Shown: piece by piece, positions 26,092 through 36,583 of the stretch | How the letters are laid out: every line of letters begins with the position of its first letter | Position numbering within the stretch: the stretch's first letter is position 1 | Source of the DNA: Xanthobacter autotrophicus | GTDB lineage: Bacteria; Pseudomonadota; Alphaproteobacteria; Rhizobiales; Xanthobacteraceae | DNA: 64,000 nt | Reading direction: 5' to 3' (one strand) | Assembly: GCF_043194295.1 (NCBI RefSeq) | Contig: NZ_JBAFVK010000012.1 | Program-made: the position numbers and the translations under genes | Notes under the pieces: generated by a model | What the model saw: only the letters and a program-made list of their open reading frames with translations | What the model was told of the DNA's origin: nothing | The model's database searches: none

Positions 26092-27282
26092 TCAGGGCAC
26101 CTCTTCGCCGAGATCGACCGGCTCGAACGCATAGCGGCCGACCGGTGAGAGCACCACGTCGCCGGCCTTGAGGCCGCGGGAGACCTCGATGTTCGTTCCG
26201 CTGGTATAGCCGAGCGACACCGGCGTCCAGGTCGCCCGGCCGGACCGCGCCAGCCAGACCCCGGCGCGCCCGTCGCGGCGGGTCACGAAGGTCTCCGGCA
26301 CGCCGATGGCCACTGCCGGGGATTGCGCCTCCACCGCCACATTGGCGCGTTGCCCGATGGCCCAGCTCTCGGGCAGGGCATCGAGGGTGATGTCGATGGT
26401 GAACTCGCGGGTCTCCTGGTCCACCTGCCGGGACAGGCGCAGCACCTGCCCGGTCCATACCCGCGTGGGGTCGGAGGCGAAGCGGATGCGCGCCGGCTGG
26501 CCCGGCCTGATGGCGGAGCGGGCGGATTCGTCGAAGCGCGCGGAGATGATGATGGTGGACAACTCTACCACCTGCATCAGGTTGGCGCCGGGCAACAGCA
26601 GGTCGCCGGGATTGCGCTCGCGGGAGATGACCACGCCGTCCAGCGGGGCGGTGATGGTGGCATCGGCGAGCCGGGCCTCCAGCACCTTCACGTTGGCCTG
26701 CTGGGCGAGCAGTTCCGCCTTCGAGCGCTCGATGGCGGCGTCGGCGCGGGCCATGTCCGCCTGGGCCTGCAGGAAGTTGGATTCGGCGGTGGTCAGCTCG
26801 GCGGGCGAGATGACATTGGTGCGGGCAAGCGTGGTGCGCCGCTCGAACTCGATCTTGGCCCGGTCGAAGCCGGCCTTGGCGCGGGCCCGTTCGCTCTCGC
26901 TCCCGGTGATGCCGAGGGCGGCGGCGCTCGCCTGCGCCTCGGCGGTGGCGAGCTGGTTCTGGAGGTCGACGGATTCCAGCCGCGCCAGCACCTGGCCGCG
27001 CTTCACCACGTCGTTGCGGTCCACCTCGATGGATTTCAGGAAGCCCTGGATGCGGCTCGTCACCACCACGCGATTGATGGCGTCGAGCAGGCCGGGACCG
27101 TTGATTTCAAGGCTCATGGGGCGCGCCTGCACCGCATGCCAGGCGGCGGTGCGCGGCACCACGTACCAGTAGCCGAGCAGGGCCCCCGCCACCACGGCGA
27201 GGGCGAGCACGACGGCAAGACGGCGCCACCCTGCGGAATAGTCCGTCTCGGTCAGGGCGGGGGGAAGAGGTTGCGGTTTCAC
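26092..27282 (-). CDS. DevB-type periplasmic adaptor (HlyD family)
   Basis: A 396-residue membrane fusion protein. One N-terminal TM (LAVVLALAVVAGALLGYWYVV), then a barrel-sandwich half (VVTSRIQGFLKSIEVDRNDVVKRGQVLARLE), a long coiled-coil hairpin about 105-190 rich in Ala/Glu/Gln, the second half (LADATITAPLDGVVISRERNPGDLL) and beta-barrel regions. GTG at 27282 with GGAGGGG upstream is preferred; longer readings run into the PKS end. It starts 55 bases after the PKS stop, consistent with one transcript. DevB proteins join the inner-membrane ABC pair to TolC. Confidence 0.92.
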   Translation of the reverse strand: MKPQPLPPALTETDYSAGWRRLAVVLALAVVAGALLGYWYVVPRTAAWHAVQARPMSLEINGPGLLDAINRVVVTSRIQGFLKSIEVDRNDVVKRGQVLARLESVDLQNQLATAEAQASAAALGITGSESERARAKAGFDRAKIEFERRTTLARTNVISPAELTTAESNFLQAQADMARADAAIERSKAELLAQQANVKVLEARLADATITAPLDGVVISRERNPGDLLLPGANLMQVVELSTIIISARFDESARSAIRPGQPARIRFASDPTRVWTGQVLRLSRQVDQETREFTIDITLDALPESWAIGQRANVAVEAQSPAVAIGVPETFVTRRDGRAGVWLARSGRATWTPVSLGYTSGTNIEVSRGLKAGDVVLSPVGRYAFEPVDLGEEVP

Positions 27283-27337
27283 CGCATCCCCTCCGCCGCC
27301 GCAAGGGGGGGGCCCGTGCGGGCGCTGGCGGCCTGTC

Positions 27338-30300
27338 TCACGCGTTCTTCTCCTCCGCGTCGGTGTCCACGATGGCTTCGCAGCCATCGGGGCCGACACC
27401 CAGGCGATCGAGCACGTCGGCGACGAGCTCCAGTCCTTCCGCCGCCGTCAGCGCCGTGGTGTCGTAGCCGAGACGATAGGCCAGACCATCCGCGCTCTGG
27501 AAGGACCTGAGGTCGATCTCGTTGATGGCGTAGCGCAGCAGCTTGGCCGAAAGCGGCGCCACCTTGATGAGACCGAGGTCCAGTTCCTCCGTCTTGCCCT
27601 GACGCTGGAGCGCGGAGGTGGTGGCCCCCCGGGCGAAGCGGTCCGGCGTCTGCATGCCGCTGACGAAGAGCGCCAGATAGGAGCCTTTGGCCACCAGATC
27701 GTCGTGCAGGTCGCCGTCGAGGAAGCAGAATTCGAACGGGGTGTAGACGAGGGCCCGGTTGAGCTGGTCCGACAGCATCACGCCGAGCACGTCGAGATCG
27801 GCGACCGCCCCGCCGGGGGCGCGCAGCAGGGTGGAGCCGTGCACCCAGCCCACGAAGTTGTTCAGCCGGCGGTCGGTCCGCATGGCCGCCGGGATGTTGA
27901 GGATCACGTCCTCCACCCCGCCGCGCACGGCGATGGCCTGGGCCACGGCGGCGTTGAGGAGCGAGGTCTCGGTGATGCCGATCCGGCGGGCGCGGGTCTG
28001 CACCCTTTCGTGCCCGGTGGCGTTGAGGAAGGCGAAGATCTCGCCGCCCGGACCGGCCTGGGTGCGGTCGAGGTTGGGCGCGAGGCCCTTCGCCTTGCGG
28101 CCGAAATTCGGCAGCGGCGGCGGATTGGCCCCGTAAAGCTCGCGCACATAGGCTTCGCGCTCGGCCATGAAGACGGGGTCCGTCGCCCGGTCGAACTCGT
28201 TCACATACTGTTCGACGGTCATCTCGGGGGGGCCAAGCGGAATGCCGAGGAAGGCCTGGAACACTTCCTCCACGAAGACACCCAGCGCCCAGCCGTCGAA
28301 GATGAGGTGATGGCCCTGAGCCACCACCACGTCGCCGTCTTCGCCGCCGCGCAGCACGGTGACGCGGTAAGGCGCCTCCGCGAAGGGGTCGAGCGGGGAG
28401 TCCAGCAGGGCCGACAGGCGCGCCTGCACGGCCGCGGCATCGGCCCCGGGCATGTCCTCCACCACCAGGGGCGGCTCGCCGCACGGCAGGATGAGGGCGC
28501 GGGGTTGCCCGTCGTTGTCCACCACGAAGCGGGTGCGCAGGGATTCCTGCCGCTCCTCCACCAGCTTCAGGGCCCGGCGCAGGCGATCGATATCGGCGCG
28601 GGGGGCGATGCGGAAGGCGCGGCCGATGGACCAGAACACCCGGTAGGCGTGGTTGGTCCCCGGCTTCATCAGGGACCGCAGAACGTTGTTCTGCTTGACG
28701 GAAAGCGGAACCTGCCGTTCGCCGGCGGGGGTCAGGCCGGGGGTCGCGGGGGCCGCCACGACGGGAGGCGGCAGGGGGGCCGCGGCCGCCGCGCGGCGGG
28801 CTGTTCCCGTGGATCCGTGCCAGGTGGCTGGTCCCATCGTCGCCGGCGTGCCGGAGAGCTCCGCCACGGCGGTGGCGATGGCGTCGAGGAGGGCGCGCCC
28901 GACTTCGGTCGGGAAGGCGGCGGTGTCGAGGGCGAGCCGCAGCTTGAGGCTTGCGCCGTCCGCCGTCGCGTCGAGCCGCAGCTCGTTGAACGGATCGGTG
29001 AGGGCCGCCAGCGGCTCGGCGATGCCGAGGGCCTTGGCCCGAGCCGCGCCGTCCGCGTCGATAAAGGCGAAGCCCACCTGTCGGAGCGCCGCGCCGGCGG
29101 CGTTGAGGCGGTCCGCCAGCAGGGCTTCCACGGCCGCCGTGTCCAGCGCCCGGTGGCTGCGCGCGGCGGCGAGCCGCTGGCGGGCCCGGCGGATCAGCCA
29201 GTCGGCGGGGGCGTCGAGGCGGTCCAGCAGCACCGGCATGCCCGTGCCCACGGGACCGATCAGGGTCGCGGGGACCTCCCGCCGGGCTGGGTCATGGCAT
29301 TCCACCAGCGCCCGGTCGATGCCGGAGCCGGCGGCCAGCGCACGGCCCAGCGCGGCGATGAGGAGCGCTTCCTGGTCCGGCGCGGACAGCGCGTCGAAGC
29401 CTGGTACGGTCAGGGTGGCGTCGAAATGGCCCACCGCGCCGCGATTGAGGCCGAAGCCCGTGGGCGCGGATGCGAGCGTGCGGCCAAGGCTCGGCAGGGC
29501 GGCCGGCGGGGTGCGCAGCATTTCCTTCCAGAAGGCCATGTGCCCGGCAAGGGCCATGGTGCCGTCCACGGGCCGTTCCGCCGCGGCGAAGGCGGCAAAG
29601 GGCGTGCCCGGCGCGGGCGTTGCCTTAGCCGCCGCCACGAGGGCGGCGAGCGCGAGGTGGGGCGAGAGGGAATCCGCCGCTGCGCGGTGGGCCCGCGCAT
29701 GGAGCGTGAGGGCGCCGTCCGCCGCCTTGGAGAGCCCGAACCGCCAGAGCGGCCCCGGCTGGGTGACCGGGGCAAGGCCGGAGGCGTCGGTGATCCACTC
29801 GAGGTCCGGGGCTTCGCCGGCCACGATCTCACCCGACGCCGTGCCGGTGAGCTTGAGGGCGTCCTCGGCCGAAGCCAGGGCGGCGAGCGCCTGCGCCAGC
29901 GTCTCGAAATCGAGCGTGGGATCGATGGCGCGGGAGGCCGCGACCTCCAGCGCCGCGCGGGTGATGCCGGAGGTCATGGGCCGGCCGCCGAGGGCGATGA
30001 CCGCCTCCTGCCTCACCAGCGGACGGAACACCGTGCCGCCGCCTGCGCCGCCGACGCCACCACCGCCGTCGGCCAGCGCGGCGGCGGTGGCGGCCCGGGC
30101 CTTCTGGGTGGCCTCGAAAGTGGCCGCCACCACGCCGGACAGGCCGGTGACGGTGGGGGTCTGGAGGAATTTGGCCACCGGGATGTTCACATCCACATGG
30201 GCCTCGATGCGGTTCTTCAATTCGAACGAGGACAAGGAGTCGAGGCCGAGTTCCGACAGGCGGCGGTCGGACGGGATGTCGTTGGGCGACACCTTCAGGA

Positions 30301-33300
30301 CCTTCGCCACCTCGCCGCGGATAAGGTCGGCCAGCATGCCGTCCCACGCCTCGCGCGGGGCGGCGAGCAGCTCGGCCTGGATGCGCGAGCGACCGCCGGT
30401 GCGCTGGGCCAGAAGCGGCTTCACGCGGGCGGTTCCGGCGGTGCGCGCCAGAGCGCGCGAGATGGCCGCCCAGTCGGCGCGGGCGAAGCCGAGATTCTCG
30501 TCCTCGGCGCGCAGGAGCGTGCCGAGGGAGGCTGCGGCCTCCGTGTCCGGCACCGGCTTCATGCCGATGCTTTCAAGATAATTGCCCAGCGCTTCGGAGC
30601 GGGCGACGAAGCCCGAGCCGGCGATGGAACCCCAGGCCGCCGCCGAGCCGGCAAGGCCGCGGCTCTTGCGGAACGAGCCCATGCCGTTGAGCACGGAATT
30701 GGCCGCCGTGTAATTGGCCTGTCCGGGGCTGCCGATGACCTGTGCCAGCGACGAGAAGCTGACGAAGAAGTCGAGGTCCGCCCCGTGCCGGGTCACCGCG
30801 CGGTGCAGGCTCCAGGCGCCGCCCGCCTTGGGGCGGATGACGCGGGAGATCTGGCCTTCGTCGAGCTGGCTGACGAAGCCGTCCTGGATCACCGCCGCGC
30901 CGTGGACGATGCCCTTGAGCGGCTTGTCCGACTTGGCGTGGGCGGCGATCAGCGCGTCCACGGCGTCAGCGTCGGTCACGTCGAGGGCGATGGGGACGAT
31001 TTCGGTGCCGCGCGCCGCGATGGCGGCGAGGACCGGCTCGGAATCCGCGTCGGGGGTGCCGTTGCGGCCGCACAGCAGCAACCGCCCGGCGCCCTGCCGG
31101 CTGAGGAAGTCCGCCACCGCCACGCCGAAGCCGCGCAGGCCGCCGGTGACGAGATAGCTCGCCTCCCCCGAGAAGCGCATGGTCTGGTTGAGGTCGACTT
31201 CCACCTCGATGGCGGGTTCGTCGAAGGTGAGCACCACCTTGCCCAGATGCTGCGCCTTGGAGAACAGGCGCATGGCCTCCGCCGCCCGGGACACCGGGAA
31301 GCGCGTGGCGACGAGGGGCCGATACAGGCCCTGCGCCACCTTGGCCTCCACCGCCCGCAGCAGGGACGACAGGCGCGCGGGGCGCTCGTCGGCGATGGTG
31401 GAGAGGTCGATGACCGAATAGGAGTTGTTGTAATAGAGCGACTTCAGCCCGATGGGCTTGTCCTGGGCGAGATCGCGCTTGCCGATTTCCACGAAGCGGC
31501 CGAAGGGCGCAAGGCACTCCAGCCCCTTGTCGATGCCGGCGCCCGACAAAGCGTTCAGCACCACATCCACGCCGCGCCCGCCGGTGGCGGCCCGGACGCC
31601 TTCGGAGAATTCGAGGCTGCGCGAGTTCATCACATGGGTGATGCCGAGGTCGCGCAGGAAGTTGCGCTTGGCGTCGGAGCCGGCGGAGGCGAGGATTTCG
31701 GCGCCGATGTCCCGCGCCACCTGGATGGCGGCAAGGCCCACGCCGCCGGTGGCGAGGTGCACCAGAACCTTCTCGTCGGGTTCGAGCCGGCCGATGTCCA
31801 CCAGCGAATAATGGGCGGTCATGAAGGCGGCCGGCAGGGTGGCGGCGTCTTCCAGCGCCACGTCGTCGGGCACATGCATGAGGAAGCGGGCGTCGGCGGC
31901 GGCGAACCGGCGCAGGAAGCCCTTGCCCATGCCCATCACCCGGTCGCCGACCTTGAAGGCGGTGATGGCTTCGCCGGTGGAGCGCACGGTGCCGGCGAAT
32001 TCCAGGCCGAGATTGCGCCACCAGGCGCCTTCGCCCTCGGCCTCGTCCGGCAGGATGCCGGTGGCAGCCATGATGTCGCGGAAGTTGAGGCCCACGGCGG
32101 CCACTTCCACCACCACCTCGCCCGCCTTGGGGGTCGGGTAGGGACACTCGCGCACCACCACATTGTCGATGAGGCCGGGGCTGGTCATCGTCACGGTGAA
32201 GTTGGCGGGGTCGGCGCTCTTGGTGATGGTGCGCCGGCGCGGCGCAAGGCTGTTGAGCGGGCCCTGCCGCAGGCGCGGCACGGTCCGTTCGGTGCCGCGC
32301 AGGATGATTTCCGCCTCGTCGCTCTCCTCCAGCACCGCCTGGGCCAGGGCCATGCCCTCGCTGAAGGCGGCGGCGTCGGCGTCCACATGGCGGACGGCGA
32401 ATTCCGGGCACTCGTTGGCGAGCGTCCGCGACAGGCCGAGCAGGGCGGAATCGGCGAGGCCTTCCGTCGCCATGGGCCCGTCGCCGGGGATCAGGCGGCT
32501 GGCGCGGCCGATCACCACGAGGGCCGGCCGGCTGGGCGCGGTGCGCAGGCGGTCCAGCACCTGGCCCACCGTGACGAGGCCGAAGGAGGCCGCTTCCACC
32601 GCCGCCACCAGGCGCTCGGTGGACAGCTCCGCCTCGGGTCCCAGCTCGACCCCCGCCGTCGCCGCATAGACGATGCCGGTGAGGCCCTCGGGCGCGGCGA
32701 GCCGCTGTTCGATCAAGCGGGTGGCGTCCTCCGCCTGCATGGCGGTGAAGATGTCCGGTGCCAGGGTTTCCACGATGGCGCCCGATGCCACGAGGGCGGA
32801 GGCGAGCGGCTCGGTGGTCGCTGGATCACCCGACAGCACCAGCCAGCGACCCAGCCTCACCGGGGTGTCGGCCTTGGGCGCCACGGTCTCGAAGGTTTCC
32901 TCGATCACCACGGAGCCGCCGTCACCGGCGTTCGCCTTCAGGGCGCCAAGGGTCTTGACCTTGAGGTTCTCCACCGAGAGCAGCGGCGTGCCGTCGAGCG
33001 CGTAGACGCGGTAGATGCCGGTGTCGTCGGCGGGATCGGTGAAGAATTCGCAGATGACTTCCGGCGGCAGGGGGCCCGCCACCATCACCTTGCGGATGCC
33101 CACCGGCAGCATGAGCTTGTACTTGCCGGCGACGCTCTCCTCGTCGGGGAGCGGTTCGCCGGGGATCCACAGGCCAAGGTCCACGTCCTCCAGCACGAGG
33201 CCGGACTGGAGCACGCTGTCGAACAGGCCGGGGAAGGCGATGAAGCCGTCGCGTTTGGCGGCATCGGCGCTGGAGATGCGCGCCACCGCGTGGCGCGGCC

Positions 33301-36300
33301 CGGCGAGCCACAGGGCCTGCACGGCCTGGAAGGTCGGGCCGTAATCGAGCCCGTGGCGGGCGGTGAGGCGATAGAAATCCTCGCGCTCGATGGCCGGCCG
33401 GGTCGCGAGGATGGCCGGGTCGAAGCTGGCCGGCGGCACGGCGAAGGCATGCTGCCAGCCATAGGCCTCCACGCGCAGCCGCCAGTCTTCCTCGGTGTCG
33501 CGCTTCATGGAGGAGATGCGCAGCCGGCTGGTGGCGGGATCATACGAGGTGCGCAGCAGCACCACGTCGTCACCGCCGATGGACAGGGCCTCGTGGATGC
33601 GGAAGTCGCGCAGCTCCACCGGGGCTTCGCCGAACAGCTCGCGCAGGGCGCCCGTCATCATTTCCAGATAGCCGACAGTCGGGAACAGGCAGTCCCCGCC
33701 GGGACGATGGTCGGCGAGATATTTGGCGCTCTTGAGGGTGATCTCGTTGGTCCAGGCCGGCTCCGGCCCGATCTCGCGCCAGCCCAGGAGCGGGTGGCGG
33801 TCGCTGTCGAACAGGAATTGCCGCGCTTCCAGCGGCAACTGCACCAGGCGCTCGTTCACCCACGGCCGACGCGGCAGGGGCAGATGTTCCTCGGCGCCGG
33901 TGTCGCTCTCGCTCCAGTCGAAGGATACGCCGTTCACATAGAGGCTCGCCAGCGAGCGGGCCATCACCAGGCGGTCGTCGCCCTGCCGCTCCAGCGAGGA
34001 CACAGCCACCACGGAGGCGTTGCGCTCCTGGGCGATGCCGTGGATCAGCGGGGTAACGGTGCGGTGCGGCCCCAGTTCAAGAAAGGCATCGATGCCCAGA
34101 TCCAGGCAAAAATCGATGGCTTTCTTGTAGCTTACCGCCTGGCGCAGGTTCTGCCACCAGTATTCGCTGTCGAAGCAGGTCTCCAGCATGCCGGTGACGG
34201 TGGAGACGATGGGGAAGGCCGGCGTCTTCCAGGAAATCTCGCCGAGGCCTTCGCGGAACTTCGCCTCGCAATCATCGAGGTGGGGCGAATGCCAGCCGAA
34301 ATCCATGGTGAGGCGGCGGGCGGTGACATCCGGATAAAGCCGCTTCACCTCTTCCAGCAACGCCACCACGGGCGCTTCCATGCCGGAGATGGTCTGGGCG
34401 GTGGGGCCATTATAGGCCGCGACCACCACGCTCTCGTCCGCCGGAAGCAGGGGGGCGAGCTGATCATAGGTGACGCCGAGCGTCGCCATGGCGCCGCGCC
34501 GCGTGCTGCCGTGGGGGATGAGGCCGCGGTGATAAATGATTTTGGCGCAGGTATCGAGGTCAATGCAGCCGGCGATATGGGTTGCCGCCACCTCGCCGAA
34601 GCTGTGGCCCACCAGCAGTTCCGGGGTGAGCCCGCGCTCCCGCCACATGCGGTAGAGGCCCACCTGGTTGGAGAAGATGGCGGCCTGGGTCACGTCCGCG
34701 TCGTTGATGCGGGTGGTGGCCTCGTCGCGGGTGATCTCCTCGATCACCGACCAGCCGGTATAGGGCTTCAGCGCCTCGTCGAAGGTCTCGACGAAGGCGC
34801 GGTAGGTCTTGTCTTCGGTGAGCAGCTTGCGGGCCATGGCCCACCACTGGCCGCCCTGGCCCGAGAAGGTGAAGGCGAGGCGCCGCGGCTTGGCGCGGCC
34901 GGTGATGATATAGGGCGCGATGGCCTCGTTGGCCGGCGCGTCGGCGCCCAGCGCGAGGGTGCGCAGCTTCAGCGGCAGATCCTGCGCCTGCGGATCGGCG
35001 AGGATCGCGGCCCGCTCGGTCAGGTGGTCGCGGCTGGTCTTGAGGGCGCTGGCCAGGGTCTCGTAGGGGACTTCGGCGAGGGTGCCGCCCTCATCCACCG
35101 CGTCGGCGAGTTCTTCCGCCCACAGGCCGAGGGCGGCCTTGCCGTTGGCCGAGAGCGGGATGAACACCGGGCCTTCGGCGGGTGCCGGCCGGGCGCGCAA
35201 GTCGGCACGCATGTCTGCACGGGGCCGCTTGCCGCCGTGGAAGCTTTCCACCGCCACCGAGGCATTGGTGCCGCCGAAGCCGAAGGAATTCACCACCGCG
35301 AGGCGTACGTCGTGCTCGCTCGAATAGGGGGTGGGCTCCACCGGGACGGACAGGCCCAGCGCATCGAACGGAATGGTCGGGTTGGGGGTCTCGAAATTGA
35401 GGTTGGGCGGCACGATGCCGTGATGGGTGGACAGCACGATCTTGATCAGCCCGGCCACGCCGGAGGCGGATTCCAGATGGCCCAGATTGGGCTTGAACGA
35501 GCCCACCAGCACCGGCCGGTCCACGCGGCCGGCGCCGAACACGCGGCCGATGGCGCTGGCCTCGATGGGGTCGCCCACCGGGGTCCCGGTGCCGTGCGCC
35601 TCCACGTAGCCCACGTCTTCGGGATCGATGTTGGCGTGGCCCACCAGGCTTTCCAGCATGGCGGTCTGGGCCACGTCGCTGGGGGCGGTGAGGGTGGGGG
35701 TGCGGCCGTCCTGGTTCACCGCGGAGCCGCGGATCACCGCATAGATGCGGTCGCCGTCGGCCACGGCGCGGGCCAGCGGCTTCAGTACCACGATGCCGCA
35801 GCCCTCGCCGCGCACGAAGCCGTCGGCGCGGGCGTCGAACGTATAGATCTTGCCGGTGGCCGACAGCATGTTGGCACTGGCGAAGGCCACGAACGGGCCG
35901 GGGTCCAGCATCAGGTTGACGCCGCCGGCCAGCGCCACGTCGCAGGTGCCCATGGCGAGGTGGCGCATGGCCTGGTCCACCGCCACCAGGGCCGAGGAGC
36001 AGGCGGTATCGAGCGCGATGCTCGGCCCCTTCAGGTCGAGCCGGTGGGAGATGCGGTTGGCCGCGATGGAATAGGCCGAGCCGGTGCCGGCGAAGATGTC
36101 GGTGGCGACCCGCCGGTAGCGCTGGCTGTAGCTGAAGTCGGAGGTGGAGATGCCCACGAACACGCCGGCGCGCTGGCGTTGCAGGGTGCGCAGCGGCACG
36201 CCGGAATCCTCGATGGATTCGTAAGCCACCTGCAGCAGCAGGCGCTGCTGGGGGTCCATCAGCATGACTTCGCGCGGGGCCATGTCGAAGAAGGCCGGAT

Positions 36301-36583
36301 CGAAGTTGAAGACGTCGCCCGACAGGAATCCGCCCCACTTGGAATAGGAGCGCCCGGCGCTCTCGGGGTCTGGATCGTAATAATTGCGGACATTCCAGCG
36401 GTCCGCCGGTATTTCGCGAATTCCGCATCGTTTTCCGAGCAGGAAGGACCAGTATCCGTCCGCGCTCGTGATGCCACCGGGGAAACGACAGCCGATTCCG
36501 ATAACGGCAACAGCTTCGGGTTCTTGACCAAGGCCGTTTCCGACCGCCCGTGCCTGACCGTCCAGAAGATCCAAGCTATCCAT
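27338..36583 (-). CDS. Type I polyketide synthase, KS-AT-DH-ER-KR-ACP with two C-terminal condensation domains
   Basis: A 3081-residue iterative-looking PKS. KS about 23-445 with Cys195 (DTACSSAL), His330 (EAHGTGT) and His369 (NLGHLES). AT about 565-870 with Ser661 in GHSFGE; an aromatic FGWHS motif suggests malonyl-CoA. DH about 925-1215 with H959xxxGxxxxP and Asp1122. ER about 1465-1790 with LATGGVGLAAIQ. KR about 1805-2000 (TGGLRGFG, Ser1944, Tyr1958). ACP Ser2116 in LGLDSLSS. No methyltransferase or thioesterase. Then a Gly-rich linker, a condensation-like domain (about 2200-2590) whose HHxxxDG is replaced by HRAAADS, and a full condensation domain (about 2620-3065) with HHLIFDG. All reductive domains imply a saturated acyl chain, released by ester or amide formation. 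Confidence 0.95.
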   Translation of the reverse strand: MDSLDLLDGQARAVGNGLGQEPEAVAVIGIGCRFPGGITSADGYWSFLLGKRCGIREIPADRWNVRNYYDPDPESAGRSYSKWGGFLSGDVFNFDPAFFDMAPREVMLMDPQQRLLLQVAYESIEDSGVPLRTLQRQRAGVFVGISTSDFSYSQRYRRVATDIFAGTGSAYSIAANRISHRLDLKGPSIALDTACSSALVAVDQAMRHLAMGTCDVALAGGVNLMLDPGPFVAFASANMLSATGKIYTFDARADGFVRGEGCGIVVLKPLARAVADGDRIYAVIRGSAVNQDGRTPTLTAPSDVAQTAMLESLVGHANIDPEDVGYVEAHGTGTPVGDPIEASAIGRVFGAGRVDRPVLVGSFKPNLGHLESASGVAGLIKIVLSTHHGIVPPNLNFETPNPTIPFDALGLSVPVEPTPYSSEHDVRLAVVNSFGFGGTNASVAVESFHGGKRPRADMRADLRARPAPAEGPVFIPLSANGKAALGLWAEELADAVDEGGTLAEVPYETLASALKTSRDHLTERAAILADPQAQDLPLKLRTLALGADAPANEAIAPYIITGRAKPRRLAFTFSGQGGQWWAMARKLLTEDKTYRAFVETFDEALKPYTGWSVIEEITRDEATTRINDADVTQAAIFSNQVGLYRMWRERGLTPELLVGHSFGEVAATHIAGCIDLDTCAKIIYHRGLIPHGSTRRGAMATLGVTYDQLAPLLPADESVVVAAYNGPTAQTISGMEAPVVALLEEVKRLYPDVTARRLTMDFGWHSPHLDDCEAKFREGLGEISWKTPAFPIVSTVTGMLETCFDSEYWWQNLRQAVSYKKAIDFCLDLGIDAFLELGPHRTVTPLIHGIAQERNASVVAVSSLERQGDDRLVMARSLASLYVNGVSFDWSESDTGAEEHLPLPRRPWVNERLVQLPLEARQFLFDSDRHPLLGWREIGPEPAWTNEITLKSAKYLADHRPGGDCLFPTVGYLEMMTGALRELFGEAPVELRDFRIHEALSIGGDDVVLLRTSYDPATSRLRISSMKRDTEEDWRLRVEAYGWQHAFAVPPASFDPAILATRPAIEREDFYRLTARHGLDYGPTFQAVQALWLAGPRHAVARISSADAAKRDGFIAFPGLFDSVLQSGLVLEDVDLGLWIPGEPLPDEESVAGKYKLMLPVGIRKVMVAGPLPPEVICEFFTDPADDTGIYRVYALDGTPLLSVENLKVKTLGALKANAGDGGSVVIEETFETVAPKADTPVRLGRWLVLSGDPATTEPLASALVASGAIVETLAPDIFTAMQAEDATRLIEQRLAAPEGLTGIVYAATAGVELGPEAELSTERLVAAVEAASFGLVTVGQVLDRLRTAPSRPALVVIGRASRLIPGDGPMATEGLADSALLGLSRTLANECPEFAVRHVDADAAAFSEGMALAQAVLEESDEAEIILRGTERTVPRLRQGPLNSLAPRRRTITKSADPANFTVTMTSPGLIDNVVVRECPYPTPKAGEVVVEVAAVGLNFRDIMAATGILPDEAEGEGAWWRNLGLEFAGTVRSTGEAITAFKVGDRVMGMGKGFLRRFAAADARFLMHVPDDVALEDAATLPAAFMTAHYSLVDIGRLEPDEKVLVHLATGGVGLAAIQVARDIGAEILASAGSDAKRNFLRDLGITHVMNSRSLEFSEGVRAATGGRGVDVVLNALSGAGIDKGLECLAPFGRFVEIGKRDLAQDKPIGLKSLYYNNSYSVIDLSTIADERPARLSSLLRAVEAKVAQGLYRPLVATRFPVSRAAEAMRLFSKAQHLGKVVLTFDEPAIEVEVDLNQTMRFSGEASYLVTGGLRGFGVAVADFLSRQGAGRLLLCGRNGTPDADSEPVLAAIAARGTEIVPIALDVTDADAVDALIAAHAKSDKPLKGIVHGAAVIQDGFVSQLDEGQISRVIRPKAGGAWSLHRAVTRHGADLDFFVSFSSLAQVIGSPGQANYTAANSVLNGMGSFRKSRGLAGSAAAWGSIAGSGFVARSEALGNYLESIGMKPVPDTEAAASLGTLLRAEDENLGFARADWAAISRALARTAGTARVKPLLAQRTGGRSRIQAELLAAPREAWDGMLADLIRGEVAKVLKVSPNDIPSDRRLSELGLDSLSSFELKNRIEAHVDVNIPVAKFLQTPTVTGLSGVVAATFEATQKARAATAAALADGGGGVGGAGGGTVFRPLVRQEAVIALGGRPMTSGITRAALEVAASRAIDPTLDFETLAQALAALASAEDALKLTGTASGEIVAGEAPDLEWITDASGLAPVTQPGPLWRFGLSKAADGALTLHARAHRAAADSLSPHLALAALVAAAKATPAPGTPFAAFAAAERPVDGTMALAGHMAFWKEMLRTPPAALPSLGRTLASAPTGFGLNRGAVGHFDATLTVPGFDALSAPDQEALLIAALGRALAAGSGIDRALVECHDPARREVPATLIGPVGTGMPVLLDRLDAPADWLIRRARQRLAAARSHRALDTAAVEALLADRLNAAGAALRQVGFAFIDADGAARAKALGIAEPLAALTDPFNELRLDATADGASLKLRLALDTAAFPTEVGRALLDAIATAVAELSGTPATMGPATWHGSTGTARRAAAAAPLPPPVVAAPATPGLTPAGERQVPLSVKQNNVLRSLMKPGTNHAYRVFWSIGRAFRIAPRADIDRLRRALKLVEERQESLRTRFVVDNDGQPRALILPCGEPPLVVEDMPGADAAAVQARLSALLDSPLDPFAEAPYRVTVLRGGEDGDVVVAQGHHLIFDGWALGVFVEEVFQAFLGIPLGPPEMTVEQYVNEFDRATDPVFMAEREAYVRELYGANPPPLPNFGRKAKGLAPNLDRTQAGPGGEIFAFLNATGHERVQTRARRIGITETSLLNAAVAQAIAVRGGVEDVILNIPAAMRTDRRLNNFVGWVHGSTLLRAPGGAVADLDVLGVMLSDQLNRALVYTPFEFCFLDGDLHDDLVAKGSYLALFVSGMQTPDRFARGATTSALQRQGKTEELDLGLIKVAPLSAKLLRYAINEIDLRSFQSADGLAYRLGYDTTALTAAEGLELVADVLDRLGVGPDGCEAIVDTDAEEKNA

